DNA of 64,000 nt, from contig JACZZP010000004.1 of NCBI GenBank assembly GCA_015183035.1, positions 434,001-498,000 of the forward strand. Reading direction: 5' to 3'. A program made the position numbers and the translations under genes. The notes below the pieces were generated by a model. That model did not search any database. It was not told the DNA's origin and saw nothing but the letters and a program-made list of their open reading frames with translations. Shown one piece after another: positions 1 through 12,359 of the stretch (its first letter is position 1; each line of letters opens with the position of its first letter). Origin of the DNA: Meloidogyne chitwoodi. Lineage: Eukaryota > Nematoda > Chromadorea > Rhabditida > Meloidogynidae.

Positions 1-197
1 ATCATTTATAGTTGGCGCAGTTTAGCTTTGGCCCTTTCCATGATGATTCAATTCCATTAATCATCCACAAATTTTTCAGCACAAAACATAATACATACTA
101 TCTAAAATTTTGGAATTACCTATTTTGAACTTTTATTTAGATAATTTATTGACCTTTTTGGAAATTTGTCCATATGTTTAATATGTCATTTATTTAG

Positions 198-3100
198 ATT
201 ATTCAAAATGAAAGCGTTAATCACACAAGCGAAGTTGAAAAGCTTTGCGATGAATGGAATAACATTGTAAATAAACAATATAGCAATGAACAAGTTTCAA
301 ATGAATTTATGAAATGGATTAGAAATGAAAATTATAATATAATTATGAAATTATTAACTGACAATAGTAATCCTTTGCTTATACATTTGATTAGAATTTT
401 AGGTTGGATTTATTTATATATTATACCTCAAAATAACACATGCAGTTACCTTTTCGGTAGCAAACTAACATTTTACCATTATCTTCATGAATCTAAAATA
501 CCGTAAATACTCTAAAAATACCAATAAATTTTTAATAGATAAATGCTTGTAATTATAAAATAAATCGAAGGAGTAAAATGATTTTTTATAAAAATTGTTT
601 TTAGTGTCTGAAAGAGATTAATATTACCTAACAGGTTTTCAAAAAAAAAATGACGTAATGTGACACTGAGGGATCTAAAACTAAAGATTCTCTTTAACTT
701 GCACTCCCATTTATGTATTCGCAAAAAATATCAATTTCAAGGCACAATTGTGTGCAAAACATTTTCTTGCGAATAAATGGGGTGTATTAAACAAATTACA
801 CAAGTTAGGAGAGAATTTTAAGTGATAGATACTATTAATTTTGAATTTAATTTAAAAAAGAGAACAAAACTAAAATACCCTTTTAATAGGTTTATTTATG
901 TTTTACATATGCTAAAAAATATCATTTTAAGATAATGAAAAAACAAGGTTAGAAGTATTACGAGATAGGCTTAAAGCATTTGTTGAAGAAAATAAAATTG
1001 AAGATATAATTAATGCATTTAAAAAATATGTAATCAAGAAAGAAATTAAAGTCACAACTAAACAAGAAAAGAAAAAAAATAAAAAAGAGAAAGAGAAAGA
1101 GAAAGAGGAAATGAAAAGAAAGGAACTTGAAAAGGAAAGAGAAGAGGAGAAAAAGAAAAGAGAGAAAGAAAGAAAAAATAAAGAAGAGAAAAAGACAAAA
1201 AATGAAAATGATAGGAAAAAAAAGAAGGAAGAAAAAATTGAAAGAGAAAAGGTAAAAAGAGAAAATAAATTATCTGAGAAAATGAAAGAAGAAGAAAACT
1301 TGACAGTTCGAGGCTATGAGGTAATTATTGGGTTTTTATACTGAATTTATTAAATTAGGAAAATTAAAAAAAAAAGAATTTTTAAATAATTAATATCTTC
1401 TCTAAAATTTTTGTAAAGATTAAAATAAAAAATCTTTTCTTGAAAAAGTCACATAATTATGGGAAGTTCATGGCCGAAGGGAAAAATCATAATAAACCAC
1501 TAAAATTAGAGTAAATTGCCCAAATATAATTTTTAAAAATTTAATAAGATTCTTCAAAAAGACGATAGAAATCAATTAACATCAGAAAAATCAACAGATG
1601 AAGATAAATTATTAAAAATTAAAGAAAATATAAAAATTGAGTATTTTATTGAAGATAAAAATCTTTTTGATAGTTTTAATCAATTTATAAAAGGAAAAAC
1701 AAAAATTGGAATTAATTTGTTAAGCATAGCAATATATTCTAATGAAATTGAAAAGAGAATTAAATTTTTTGAAAATTTAAAAGAAAAACATTTTTTGGTA
1801 TTTTGTATATATTTTAACACATCAAAAAATGGAAAAGAAATATTTTCAGAATTAAAAAATAAATGGGAAAAAATTAAAGAAAAATCTTTATTAGAAATTG
1901 AAGAAAATAAAGTCAAAAAGATTGAATTAAAATTATTTAATTTATTAATTTTATTATTAACTAAAACTGAAAAGAATAATTTTAAAGAAATTGCTGATGA
2001 AGAAATTAATTTAAAAATAACGGAAAAACTTAATTTATTAAAAATTTCAAGTTATTTTTTAAATCAAAATTTGAATGGAAAATTAAATAATAAACAAAGA
2101 CAATTTGTTCAAGAATTGCTTAATTTAAAAGAAAAAAATCGAATAAATGAATGGACTGAGAAAATAGAAAAAAGAGTTGAAAACTTGAAGAAAATGACTG
2201 AACAAATTGAAATTGGTTAGTTCTTCAAATTATTTACTATAAAAGGAAGATTTTAGCTTAGGTAAAACTAAGCTTCCAAAAATACGTACTTTACGAATGA
2301 CGATACAAACAATACTATAAAATTAAAATAAACATATATATTTAGCTAATTTAAATATACACTACTTTTTATTTAACTGTATAGTAAAATAACTGAATAG
2401 TATAAAAACGCATCTAATAAGTTATACGAGAATACACGGTTCTAATAAACTTAAAAATTAATCTAAATTATCCTATTTTTATCGAAGAAATTTTTATTTT
2501 ATTTTCGTCTGCTTCATCCATTAGAATCATAATTAAGATTATTATATTTTTATTTTTTTCTCCCTAATTTATATGAAACTGAATTAAAAAAAGAATAAAT
2601 TAAGGCATATAAACTCATATAAATATTTACTTAAAAAATAATTTTTTTAATTTTTTAGATAAAGCAGAAAATGAAAATTATTTAAATCCAGAAGGATTTC
2701 AATCTTTATCTTTTAAAGAAAATATAATACAAAAATTAAATGAAATTGAACCTTTAGATATTTCCTTAATAAATATTAATAAAATTAAAAATAAAAATTT
2801 AACAGAAATTTTAGAAGATAAATCAAATATTAATTCATTAATTAACCAATTATTTTCAAAAAAAGAACAAATAAAAAATGCAAAAGAATTATTTAAATTA
2901 ATTTTTGATAAATGGATTAATTTAACAAAAAATAATAATTTTGGATTATTAATGGCAAGTCCATTTAATAATGGAGGACATATTCAAGCAATTATTGTTG
3001 CTGTTGGGACAAGAAAAGAAGAAGAAAAAATAAAAGCTAAACAAATATTTAAAGGAGAAGAAGAAAATAATATTTGTAGACATCCATTTGTGTTTAATTG

Positions 3101-6100
3101 TAAAGGAAATTCTCTTTTTTGTTATCTTTGTAAGGTAAAATTATTTTTAAAGTTTATAAGGGATAGATCTAACAAAAAATATTAATTCCAAGTCTGAGAT
3201 AAGGGCTTTGTAATTTTTAAAAAATAATCAAGATAAAGGTTAGTGATCTGAATTAAAATAGAAGTATTGTGATTTTCAAATTATTTAAAAAAATTAAAAA
3301 ATACTAATCAAATTTTTACGAAGCCGTTTTATGGGTCTTAACCTAAAGGAACATTAAATTATTAGCTTTAAGTAAAATTAGAATTTATTCCCAAACAGTA
3401 ATAGATGTGTTTAACTCCTTTAACTTTCTCTTAGAATTGAACTTAAAATTAAATGTAAGTAGTCAAAGTCTGAGCTTAAATATTTTAAAATATCCACAGC
3501 TAACAAAATAAGCTATGCACCCCATAAATATATAAAAACATAAACTTAAACATTTATTAGGAAATTAATTTTTAAAAAATACCAACCCCTTCAAAATGTC
3601 AAAATTTTATTTTTTAATATTAAAATATTTTTATTTGAATTTTTAGAAGAAAAATTTAATAAAAAATGTTTATCATACATCTGATGAAAATATTCATTTT
3701 GAAATTGAAGAGACAGAATTTGACTTATTTTTTGTTTACAAATCTGAGACTTTAATTGTCCCAAATAATTCTAATTGGATTAAACTTAAAAAAGATGAAA
3801 ATAATTATAATCTTTATTTATTCAAAAATTATGAATATTTAGAAAAATTGATAAATGAAAGGAATGAAAATGAACAATTAATTTTTAATCAAACTTTTAT
3901 TGCTTTGAAAAATTGGGCTAAAGGTAATATTTTAATTAAAGATAATTATAAAGTTTTGTTCCTCTAAAAACATTTATAATAAACTTTGGATTCAATTTCA
4001 TATATCAGACCTAAAATCCATTTTATCCAACCATATCTCGCCCTAAAGAATAATTTTAAAAACCAGAGGCATATCAAATTAAATAGACCTAAGCATTAAC
4101 TTGATATATTATATAGAATATTTAGAGAAATTATAAGCTATAAAACTAACAATAAGATTTTTAAGACATCTCTAGGCGGTTGGGGTCATTTCAGTACCGC
4201 CAGTTCAGTACTGCCACTTCAGTCCCGCCACTTCAGTACGAGCCAGTTCAGTCCCGGGCCATTTCAGTACCGCCATTTCAGTACCGACAGTTCAGTCCCA
4301 GTACAAAAGGGCCATTTCAGTACCAGTTTTATAAAAATTATTAAAATTGTAAAAAAACTCAAACAAATTATTAAAATATAATAAACAATAAATTGACAAT
4401 GGCAAGGGATTAACCCTACTCCATTGTTATTGAAAATGTAAAAAAAAATATAATAAAATTGACTAATGAAAAAATTTGACTAAGCATTCATGTGATAATT
4501 GGAAGAGATACCGGTAAGTAATCCAATAATTGGTTTAAATATTGGTGATCATTAGGAATTTGTTGATTATTATTTAAATAACGTTGTCCATTTTTGAGTC
4601 AATGGTTGCTTAGTCTTTGTACAAACTTGGACCTATTGGGGGTGTTTTAACTTAATTTTTAAGCCCATGGCCGGTTGATCTTTGTACAAACCTGGACCTA
4701 TTTGGTGTGTTTTATCACTTCTCCTTGATCTAGTGCAGCCTCGGTAATCACCTCAAATGACCTTACACCTCCTATGGTTTTTCGATTTTCGGGGACTTGT
4801 AGCTCGGCCTGGAATTGAGACCGCGGGCTGGCCGGGATGAAATCGGGATCGAGAATTCCTGGTTTTCCCAATTCGGGTCCCTCCCGATCGTTCAATTTTT
4901 AAATTTCCCGTTTCCCGATCCCGGTTTTTTCAAAATTCCTATCTCTAGTATTGTAGTTTTTTTTATTCCTCTTCGCTCTAATATCAATATTTCCTTGGAA
5001 ATCCATACTAAAATAGAAAGAATACAAATAAAAGGTAAAACAAGTTACGAAAAATGAAAAAAAATATTGAAATGAAAAAAAAACTATTATTTCTGCTTAA
5101 AAGTTTATTGGTACTGAAATGGCCCTTTTGTACTGGGACTGAACTGGCGGTACTGAAATGGCGGGACTGAAATGGCCCGGGACTGAAATGGCTCGTACTG
5201 AACTGGCAGGACTGAAGTGGCAGTACTGAACAGGCCCGTTCCGATCTCTAGGTACAGTTCAGTTATATTCAAAAGTCTAGACTTTTGAAATTACTTTCAT
5301 TTTTCTATCTTATTTAAAAAATTATAGCTTAGACCAATCTAAGCTCCCAAAAATAATTACAACAAGCATTAGGTTTTTACCGAACGATAAATAAAATAGC
5401 TAGATTAATTAATTATCTATCTGTGAATAATATATACTTTGTATTTGTTTTTATGCGTAACGTAATAGTATAAAAGCAAAGCACAATCTCATATCGTGCT
5501 AGGAAAATTGGGCAGTGGAAAGTTGGGCAGTGGAATATTGGGCAGTGGAATATTGGGCAGTGAAGAAACAGTACAAAAACTTGCAAGAAAATACAAAAAT
5601 ACAAGAAAAATACAAAAACACTTAAAAATACAAAAATATGAAAAATACAAAAATAGAAGAAAAATACATGAAAAATACAAAAACACTTAAAAATACAAAA
5701 ATACAAGAAAAATACAAAAATACATAAAAAATACAAAAACACTTAAAAAAATTTTTGTGTTACTGATGTAAGTATTTGTGTTTTTATGTATTTTTGTATT
5801 GTATTTTTGTTTTTTCATATATAATTTGGAAAAACACAAAAATGTATTTTTTATGTAAAAAACACAAAAAAACATGAAAAATACATAAATCTTTTTATGT
5901 ATTTTTGTATTTTTAAGTATTTTTGTATTTTTCATGTATTTTTGTATATTCTTGCAAGTTTTTGTACTGTTTCTTCACTGCCCAATATTCCACTGCACAA
6001 TTTTTCGAGTACTGCCCAATATTCCACTGCCCAACTTTCCACTGCCCAATATTCTGGGAGCCTCTCATATGTCATTCATCTTCTTATTATATTTTGTCTA

Positions 6101-8833
6101 CGTTATTAACTAACTAAAAATGTCTCTTTTATCTAGTTCCAAGATATTTACCAAACTTTTTATTTTTACTTGCGGATTTTTGTAAGCTGAAAAACATCAC
6201 TGCTATCAAATTTTACAACTTTCAAAATTGCTATAATTCTATCTTATTTAAAAAATTATAGCTTAGACCAATCTAAGCTCCCAAAAATACAAGCAAAACA
6301 ACGCCGCGTTCATTAAACAAAATAATAAAAACCCATATTTATAAATATCTAATTGAAGTAATACCTACTTTTCTTTTATTAGTTGTTTTGTATTTTTAAC
6401 GGAAAAAGTATAAAAGAACGTTATAAACGACCTTTATCTTCTATTTTATTTTTCTCTTTTAAAGCATATATCTCTAATTTACCTAACTATTTATTATGAT
6501 TTGCCTATTATAAACACAACTGAAACACTTACGAGTAGCACATTTCAGACGCTATTTTTATAAATTGCTTACATTTTTATAAATTTTTAAAAAACTTTAT
6601 AGCTTAGGAAAACCTAAGCTCACAAAAATACAATAAACATCCACAAGCTTTATAGCTTAGGAAAACCTAAGCTCACAAAAATACAATAAACATCCACAAG
6701 CACCAAATGTTATATAGTAAAATATATTTAGATAGGTAAATTAATTATCTAATTGAAAAATAAATACTTTTCTTTTCTTTTAATATTCTACTCCTCTAAT
6801 AATTATATTTTAATTTATTTTTAGAATATTCTGTTTATAATACTCAATTTGGTTTACTCAATTCAAATATAATTGCTTTAATGTTAATCAAAGTATTTTT
6901 AATTTATCCTGAAGCAAATTTAAATGAATTAATTGAACGTTTCTTTATCACATATTTAACATGGTTTTATTTTAATTAATTTAATTTTAATTAATATTTT
7001 AAGGAATTGGAAACAAATTCCCCTCAGAATAACAAATAAACCAAAAAATGAACAAAATAATAAGAAAAAGAGTGAAATTGAGATTTATACTCCAACTTAT
7101 CCAGAACAATTAATTTCACTCAAAATTACAAAATTTACTTCAAAAATTATTTTTGACGCATTATTAAAGGGTAAATATTTTTTAATTTTTAAAAAGAAAA
7201 TTTAAGGGAATATTTTTGTGAATATTTTCACCAGTAAATTTAGATAATTTTATTGTAAATTCTTTAATAATGACCTCCCAAACTCGATCACAAACATTTT
7301 TTAAGGTCTTTCCCTATTTACTCCTACTACCAACTTCAATCATCTGTCCCCATAAATAAAGATATTCACACTCACTTTTATTGGCTACGGATGTTTGAGA
7401 TTCTCGGGTCTCGACTCGAGAAATTTCTCGGTTTTTTGGGTCTCGAGTCTCGGAGAATTTTTTTTCGAGCATCCCTAGAGGACGCATCATTGGGGACAAT
7501 TGTACATTAATAAATATTTTATTTTTTAATTTAATAAAAATATTAAAAAATTAAGGTCTTAATACAATTAATATTTCAACATTTGCTGAGGATAATAAAA
7601 ACAAAAAAATAAATTATTTTGAAAAATCAATTGAAGGAAATGAATTTAAGAAAAATGTTAATTTATTTAAAAAAATAATAATATTTTCTTTTTTCAGTAT
7701 AAAAATTATATTTTAATTTCATGTATTACAAAAACACAAAAAAGTCAAGAATATTTTTGTTCTTGGGTAGAATCACAACTTTTATCAAAAATAGAAAAAG
7801 AATTAATTGAAATATTAGATGAAGTAGATTATTGTCATATTGGACTTAAATCAGATAAATGTCAAAATAATAAAATAAAAGAAAGGTAAGAGAGTTTTTT
7901 TTAATGTTTTTTAAAGAGTAAAAGTCTCAGCTAATTTTATAAGAAATTAAAATTTATTTTTAAATAAAAATAATTTTTAAAATAATTTTATTAGATTTTA
8001 CTAATTTTAATAGAGAAAAATTAAAATATGAAAAAATTAGTTAATAATTCAAAAATGTTTGAATTTCCTATGCAAAAAATATTTTTTATTTTTTCAGACT
8101 ATTTTTTGTCATAAGATTTAAAAATATATTTTTACAAATTTATTTAAATCTCTTATTTCTTGAATTACAAAATATTAAATTTTTTTAATATTAAATGAAT
8201 ATATTATTTACTTTTCTAAGTTTATTCCGGGTTTTGTCCACGTATGAGAGTAGATTTATTTTTGTAAGCTAGCAATGCTGGCTAATTTAGCAAATATGTG
8301 TGAATATATTTATGGCCTTATGATACTATATGAATTGAAATTGATTTATTATATATTTTTTATAGGGGTTGAAAAATAGGCGTAGGTAACATTTCTATAA
8401 TATATCCAATTAGAATCCAAAAATAATTTTATTTAAAAAATTAAATAATGTAGGAGAATAGATTTATTATTATTTTTTGATAAATATTAGCTGACTTTTG
8501 TTAATTAAATTAATTAAAATAAAATAAATATTAAATTAATATTTTAGAACTAATATTTGTACTTGTTGGTTAATAGGAATTAAATTAAATAATAAATTAA
8601 TTAAAAATAATAATTTATTATTGTCAACTAAATTAAATGAAATATTTAAAAAAATAAAAGAACAAATTATTAATAAATTTATAATTGAAAATTTAGGAAA
8701 AAAGATTGAAGCAAATAATGAATTAAATATTTTAGGAATATCTAATAATAATAATGAAATTAATAATTGGTAATTAATTTAAATTAAATATTTAAATTTA
8801 TTTTTTATTTTAAGGGGATTTAGTGAAGATTAA
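198..8833 (+). CDS. Poly(A)-polymerase-like protein, copy 1 (5' part outside or not recognised)
   Basis: Exons as read: 198-about 403, 932-1320, 1549-2215, 2659-3134, 3647-3923, 6825-6963, 7004-7170, 7556-7656, 7698-7885, 8548-8769, 8815-8833. All junctions are GT/AG and in phase. The first half is unrecognised, lysine/glutamate-rich and helical, with a long KE-rich stretch in 932-1320. The second half follows the canonical poly(A) polymerase order: a palm strand with EFDLFF, the helix FIALKNWAKG, FGLLNSNIIALMLIKV then a YPEANL segment, a W-x-W at the 6963/7004 junction, YTPTYPEQ, and an RNA-binding-like part with YILISC and CSWVESQL. Where the family has a Gly-Ser followed by an Asp-x-Asp pair, this protein reads ASPFNNGGHIQAIIVAVG, so two of three metal-binding aspartates are missing. 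It is therefore probably catalytically dead. It ends NNWGFSED. The start codon is not in the window; the second copy on the minus strand shows further upstream exons. Confidence 0.72.
4176..5243. mobile_element. hAT-like foldback element with TTCAGTACCGCC subrepeats
   Basis: Both ends are about 170 bases of 12-16 bp subrepeats (TTCAGTACCGCCA and variants), inverted relative to each other. The flanking 8 bases ATCTCTAG occur at 4168-4175 and 5244-5251, while the other duplication arm (near 25580) has no insertion. The interior includes a partial foldback-family copy with the GCAGCCTCGGTAATCAC core (4735-4751). The short open frames here are not genes. Confidence 0.75.
5495..6062. mobile_element. 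MITE with GGGCAGTGG ends and AAATACAAAAA interior
   Basis: Inverted ends carry repeats of TTGGGCAGTGGAA. The centre is a nearly perfect palindrome of AAAATACAAAAA-type repeats that creates spurious open frames on both strands. The 8 bases TCTCATAT flank it at 5487-5494 and 6063-6070, and the other arm (about 24990) has the empty site. An 8-bp duplication suggests hAT mobilisation. Confidence 0.75.
6597..6702 (+). repeat. Exact 53-bp tandem duplication of a hairpin repeat
   Basis: Two head-to-tail copies of a unit containing TTAGGAAAACCTAAGC. The other arm has only one (24760-24812), so the duplication happened after the arms separated. Confidence 0.8.
7330..7500. repeat. GC-richer TCTCGAGTCTCGAG repeat in polymerase-like intron 7
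   Basis: GAGACTCGAGACCC and GGGTCTCGACTCGAG pair imperfectly, bounded by TAGGGATGCTCG. The same insertion is at 23961-24130 in the other arm at the same intron position, so it predates the duplication. The 61-residue frames here are not genes. Confidence 0.55.
8262..8295. repeat. GTAAGCTAGCAATGCTGGCTAA hairpin family (representative)
   Basis: TTTTTGTAAGCTAGC, a 3-4 base loop and GCTGGCTAATTT recur near 8262, 9150, 12655, 13085, 22820 and 23163, each preceded (or followed, when inverted) by TTAAATGAATATATTATTTA. The loop and stem vary together (GCTAGC/GCTGGC). Confidence 0.65.
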
Positions 8834-9683
8834 AATAATTAAAAAATTTTAAAATTAAAAAAGAAAATAGAAAAATAAAATTTATAGACACATAAACCCT
8901 TAGAAACATAAAATTTATTTATTTATTTTTATTTAAAATTTATAAAAAAATTATTTAAAATACAAAAAAATACCCTATAAAAATATTCTCTTTTTTCTAT
9001 AAAATGAACATATTTTTTACAAAAAATTAAATATTTTTGTAAAAATTTATTTCAAAAATATTAAATTTTTGAAATAATAAATTAAGTAATATATTATTTA
9101 ATTAATTATTTAATTTTGGGGTTCGCGTCGTTTTTTCGTTGTATATTTTTGTAAGCTAGCAAAGCTGGCTAATTTTAGCTTTTACCTTAGAATCTATGAC
9201 GGAAAGTTACAAAATTTCCAAAGGAATCGTTTTAGTTCATAAATTTTTTTTGAAAATTTTGCATTTCCAATTTTAGTTGTAAACTGCATTTTTAATTTTC
9301 AATGTTTCAGTTCCAAAAATTTTAAACAATTTTGAATATATAAAATATTTATTTATTCACTATTACCTAATTACTTTTATAAATATTATATTTAATATTA
9401 TTCTCTTTCATTAAATAAAAAAAATAAAAAAATTAATTAATCTATTTCCGCTAATTTTCTTTTTCTAATTTAGGTCAAAAATACTATTAAATTCCCCTTT
9501 TATTTTTCTTTGTTTTTTTATCAATTAAAAAAGAACAAAGAAATCCTAATAAAAAAATATAAAAATTTGATTGATAATTTGCAAAAAATAGAATGGGAGG
9601 AGTTTTTTTTTAATATTTTTGGGTAATTTTATTTATTTATTTAAACACTTTTTTACATTTTAAAAATTATTCTGCAAAAAAAA

Positions 9684-11547
9684 ATGAATAAAAATGAGGA
9701 ATATTTATTTTCTCCAAATTTACTTAAAATTGTTGCAAAAGCAGGCATTTTAGCTAGCATTTTAACTCTTACTGGAATTATTTTAATTGTTCCATTAATT
9801 ATGTTACAAACAAATCAATTAAGAAGTAAAATAGAGGAAAGATCTTTTCAATTTAAAGTAAGAGGGAGGAATTAATTAAATTAAATCTAATTATATTAAT
9901 TCGGTATAGGTCGTTTCAGAGTAGCCGATTCGCCGTTTTTATATTTTGTTCTGAAACGTCTTCCTCTGGCTCTGAACTGGCTACTCTGAAATGTCTCTTA
10001 CACTCTTACACTATATAAGGACTAGAGGTCGGCGGGGGGCAGATCCCACGCGGGATTTTGCGGGATCTCGCACTTTTTTTATTCAGGATTTTTGCGGGAG
10101 TAGTCACGCAACTCTTCCCGCATCGGTTTAAAAAAATCCCGTATGCGGGATCCCAAAAATACAATTTTGCCGACCTCTAATAAGGCCACCTGGACATAAT
10201 AACAGTCATAATGTCACTACATTAGTGAAATACCTAAATTAAATTTTTCAAAAATTTTAAGCAAAATTCTGATCGTGTGTGGAAGCACCTGATACATGAA
10301 AAAATGATGATACAAAATAAGGCTGAAAACGAAGATAAAATTTTAAGTCGTTCTTTTCGCTCACCGCGGAATCAACAGAATTGCCAAGATAAATATTTAA
10401 AAAAATTATAAAATTTCAAACTTTCAAAATGTCAAATTTTCAAAATGTCAATTTTTAAATAATAAAATATTATTTTTAGGTTGTCATTCATTAACATGCC
10501 AAACAGGCTTGCCAGGACCTAGTGGACTTGCAGGGACTGATGGATACCCTGGAGATGTAAAAATTAAAAAATTTTTAATTAATTTAAATTTTTAATTGTA
10601 TTTAGACAGGAAAGCAAGGAGCAACGGGAGATGATGGTTTTGATGTTCAATTACAACCTGAAGCAGATATGCCTTGTGTAATTTGTCCTGCTGGTCCTCC
10701 TGGGCAAAGGTAGGGTTGATATAAAAATTTTTTGAAAAAATTACAAAATGTCAAAATTAGAAAATGGCAAAATTTCAAAATGTCAAATTTTTTAAAATTA
10801 TTTTTAGAGGCCCACAAGGCGAAAGAGGAATGACCGGAGAACAAGGAACTTCTGGTGACCAAGGTCCTTATGGCAAGAGTGGAATAGATGGTCCACATGG
10901 AAGAGTAAGAATTTTTGTTTAATTTTAAATTATTTTAAATTTAAAGGGTGGACCTCAAGGAAGTATTGGGGCAAAAGGATCGTGTGGAAGAAAAGGGCCA
11001 ATTGGTGATCAAATTATCGCAGGTTTTTTAAATTTTTTAAATAATTTTATTTTTTATTTTTAAGGAATTGGTATTAAAGGTCCTCAAGGCCCTCCTGGAT
11101 CTGCTGGGCCTAAAGGTAAATTTATAAAAATTAAAAAAAAAATTTTAATTTTTTAGGCCCACTTGGAAGTCAAGGGAAAGCTAGTAGAGAGAGTGGACTG
11201 CCTGGAAAATCGGGTCCAATAGGTCCACCTGGACCTTCTGGAGGAACTGGAAGTTTAGGAGAGAATGGAATGGTTGGAACGCCTGGAGAACCGGGAGAGC
11301 CAGCAAGTTATTGCCTTTCAGTAAGTATTTTGAATTATTGGACATTTTGAAAATTTTGTTTGAGAATTTGACATTTTGAAATATCAATTTCCAAAATTTA
11401 TTTTTTTAGGACTGTGGTGTTTCACATATAAAAGCACCTAGTTTTGCAATGGAAGTTAGCGAACAATCCCCACCTTCTTACAATAAAAGAGAAAAACCAG
11501 CAACAGAGGTGTTGTTTCGTCGCAGAACTCAGAGAAAGAAGCAATGA
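9684..11547 (+). CDS. Cuticle collagen
   Basis: Nine exons: 9684-9857, 10262-about 10388, 10480-10556, 10606-10709, 10808-10904, 10947-11022, 11065-11115, 11157-11320, 11410-11547. Exon 1 encodes the nematode cuticle-collagen N-terminus: a short cytoplasmic part, a membrane segment (IVAKAGILASILTLTGIIL) and a helical stretch. Exon 2 adds SDRVWKHLIHEK and the basic SRSFRSPR, resembling the furin-type cleavage site of this family. The rest is Gly-X-Y triplets with interruptions, for example around CVICPAG and after KASRESG, and cysteines flank the triple-helical blocks as expected for interchain bonding. The tail is non-collagenous, with an Arg/Lys-rich end. After trimming, such proteins assemble in the extracellular cuticle. 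Oddity: the end of exon 2 has CAAG followed by ATAAAT, without the usual GT. The use of many short introns is unusual for a cuticle collagen gene of this size. Confidence 0.9.
9900..10008. repeat. Small inverted repeat with CTCTGAAA/TTTCAGAG arms
   Basis: GGTCGTTTCAGAGTAGCCG and GGCTACTCTGAAATG form arms around about 60 bases in collagen intron 1. The motif TACTCTGAAACAGCCGACTC recurs at 47125-47160, so it is a dispersed family. Confidence 0.5.
10023..10179. mobile_element. hAT-like MITE in collagen intron 1
   Basis: Ends TAGAGGTCGGC and GCCGACCTCTA, flanked by ATAAGGAC and ATAAGGCC (7 of 8 equal). The interior has GC-rich GCGGGATYYYG repeats. A related sequence with the terminus TTTTGCCGATCTCTA lies at about 60540-60660 in the homeobox gene. 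Confidence 0.65.
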
Positions 11548-11561
11548 TAATTAAAATATTT

Positions 11562-11695
11562 GGACAAAATGTCACCTAAGTAAATTTCGACAAAATGTCA
11601 CTTAACTAAATTTGGACAAAATGTCACCTAAGTAAATTTGGACAAAATGTCACTTAACTAAATTTGGACAAAATGTCACTTAACTTAATTTGGAT
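11562..11695 (+). repeat. Tandem repeat after the collagen stop
   Basis: Five units of about 27 bases with the core TTTGGACAAAATGTCAC and alternating CTAAGTAAA/TTAACTAAA ends. They begin 15 bases after the collagen stop and so are probably in its 3' untranslated region. Confidence 0.75.
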
Positions 11696-11723
11696 AATTA
11701 AATGTTAAAAATATATAAGAATG

Positions 11724-12358
11724 TTGTGACTTATACTAGGTTTTTTATTTCTGGACCGATTTGAACAATTAAGGTGTCATTTGAAAGAGCTCCGAAAACT
11801 GAGTCGAACTAGATATGGGGTTAGTTGGTCCGACAACTAGGGACCAAGTTACAGACCCCTGAAAATTGTAAAAGTATAGGGGGACCAAGCTCATTGTGGA
11901 GTAAAAATTCAAATATGAGTATGATAGCTCATTCGAAAGAGCTCTTCGAGACCTATCGAATTAGATCAAACTCGTCGTGATTCCATGATTTTGAACAAAG
12001 TTATGAAGGATCGAAGTTTGCTGGAAACACGCCAAACTTGGACCTATTGGGAGTGTTTTATCACTTCTTCATTTGGGAGCCCATCTCTCGTTGGCTTTTG
12101 GTACATGCGTTATTCTACGGCGCATATTACAACAAAATAATTAATTCAGTTAAAATAATTTAAGTGCAGCCGCAGTAATCACTTTGTAGAGCTTACTCCC
12201 CCCTATGGGTTTTCAATTTTCAGGGGTCTGTAACTTGGTCCCTAGTTGTCGGACCAACTAACCCCATATCTGGTTCGACTCAATTTTCGGAGCTCTTTCA
12301 AATGACACCTTAATTGTTCAAATCGGTCCAGAAATAAAAAACCTAGTATAAGTCACAA
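11724..12358. mobile_element. Foldback element, copy with rRNA-like core
   Basis: Arms of about 145 bases (TTGTGACTTATACTAGGTTT and its complement at the right) pair almost perfectly. Between them lies GCAGCCGCAGTAATCAC (12166-12182). Shared family marks are GAAAGAGCTC/GAGCTCTTTC and GGTCTGTAACTTGGTCC. It lies downstream of the collagen gene. Confidence 0.7.
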
Positions 12359-12359
12359 T

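Larger units (their letters stand above)
1..8990 (+). repeat. Left arm of a large inverted duplication
   Basis: From about 198 to about 8990 this sequence is repeated in inverted orientation at about 30609-22045. Exons are near identical, introns are alignable but diverged, and the similarity fades in the sequence ACATAAACCCTTAGAAA and just beyond, past the stop codon of the gene. Positions 1-197 do not resemble the matching intron of the other arm, so the outer edge may lie near or outside the window start. This arm contains two insertions that the other lacks (4176-5243 and 5495-6062) and a private 53-bp tandem duplication (6597-6702). Confidence 0.85.

Noticed and set aside
5413..6117. Several overlapping open frames of Phe/Cys/Ile or Lys repeats
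   Set aside because: They come from the palindromic AAATACAAAAA interior of a MITE and occur on both strands.
7314..7499. 61-residue open frame, identical in both arms
   Set aside because: It lies in an intron repeat of TCTCGAG words. The same sequence in the other arm is at the same intron position; no splice or codon support.
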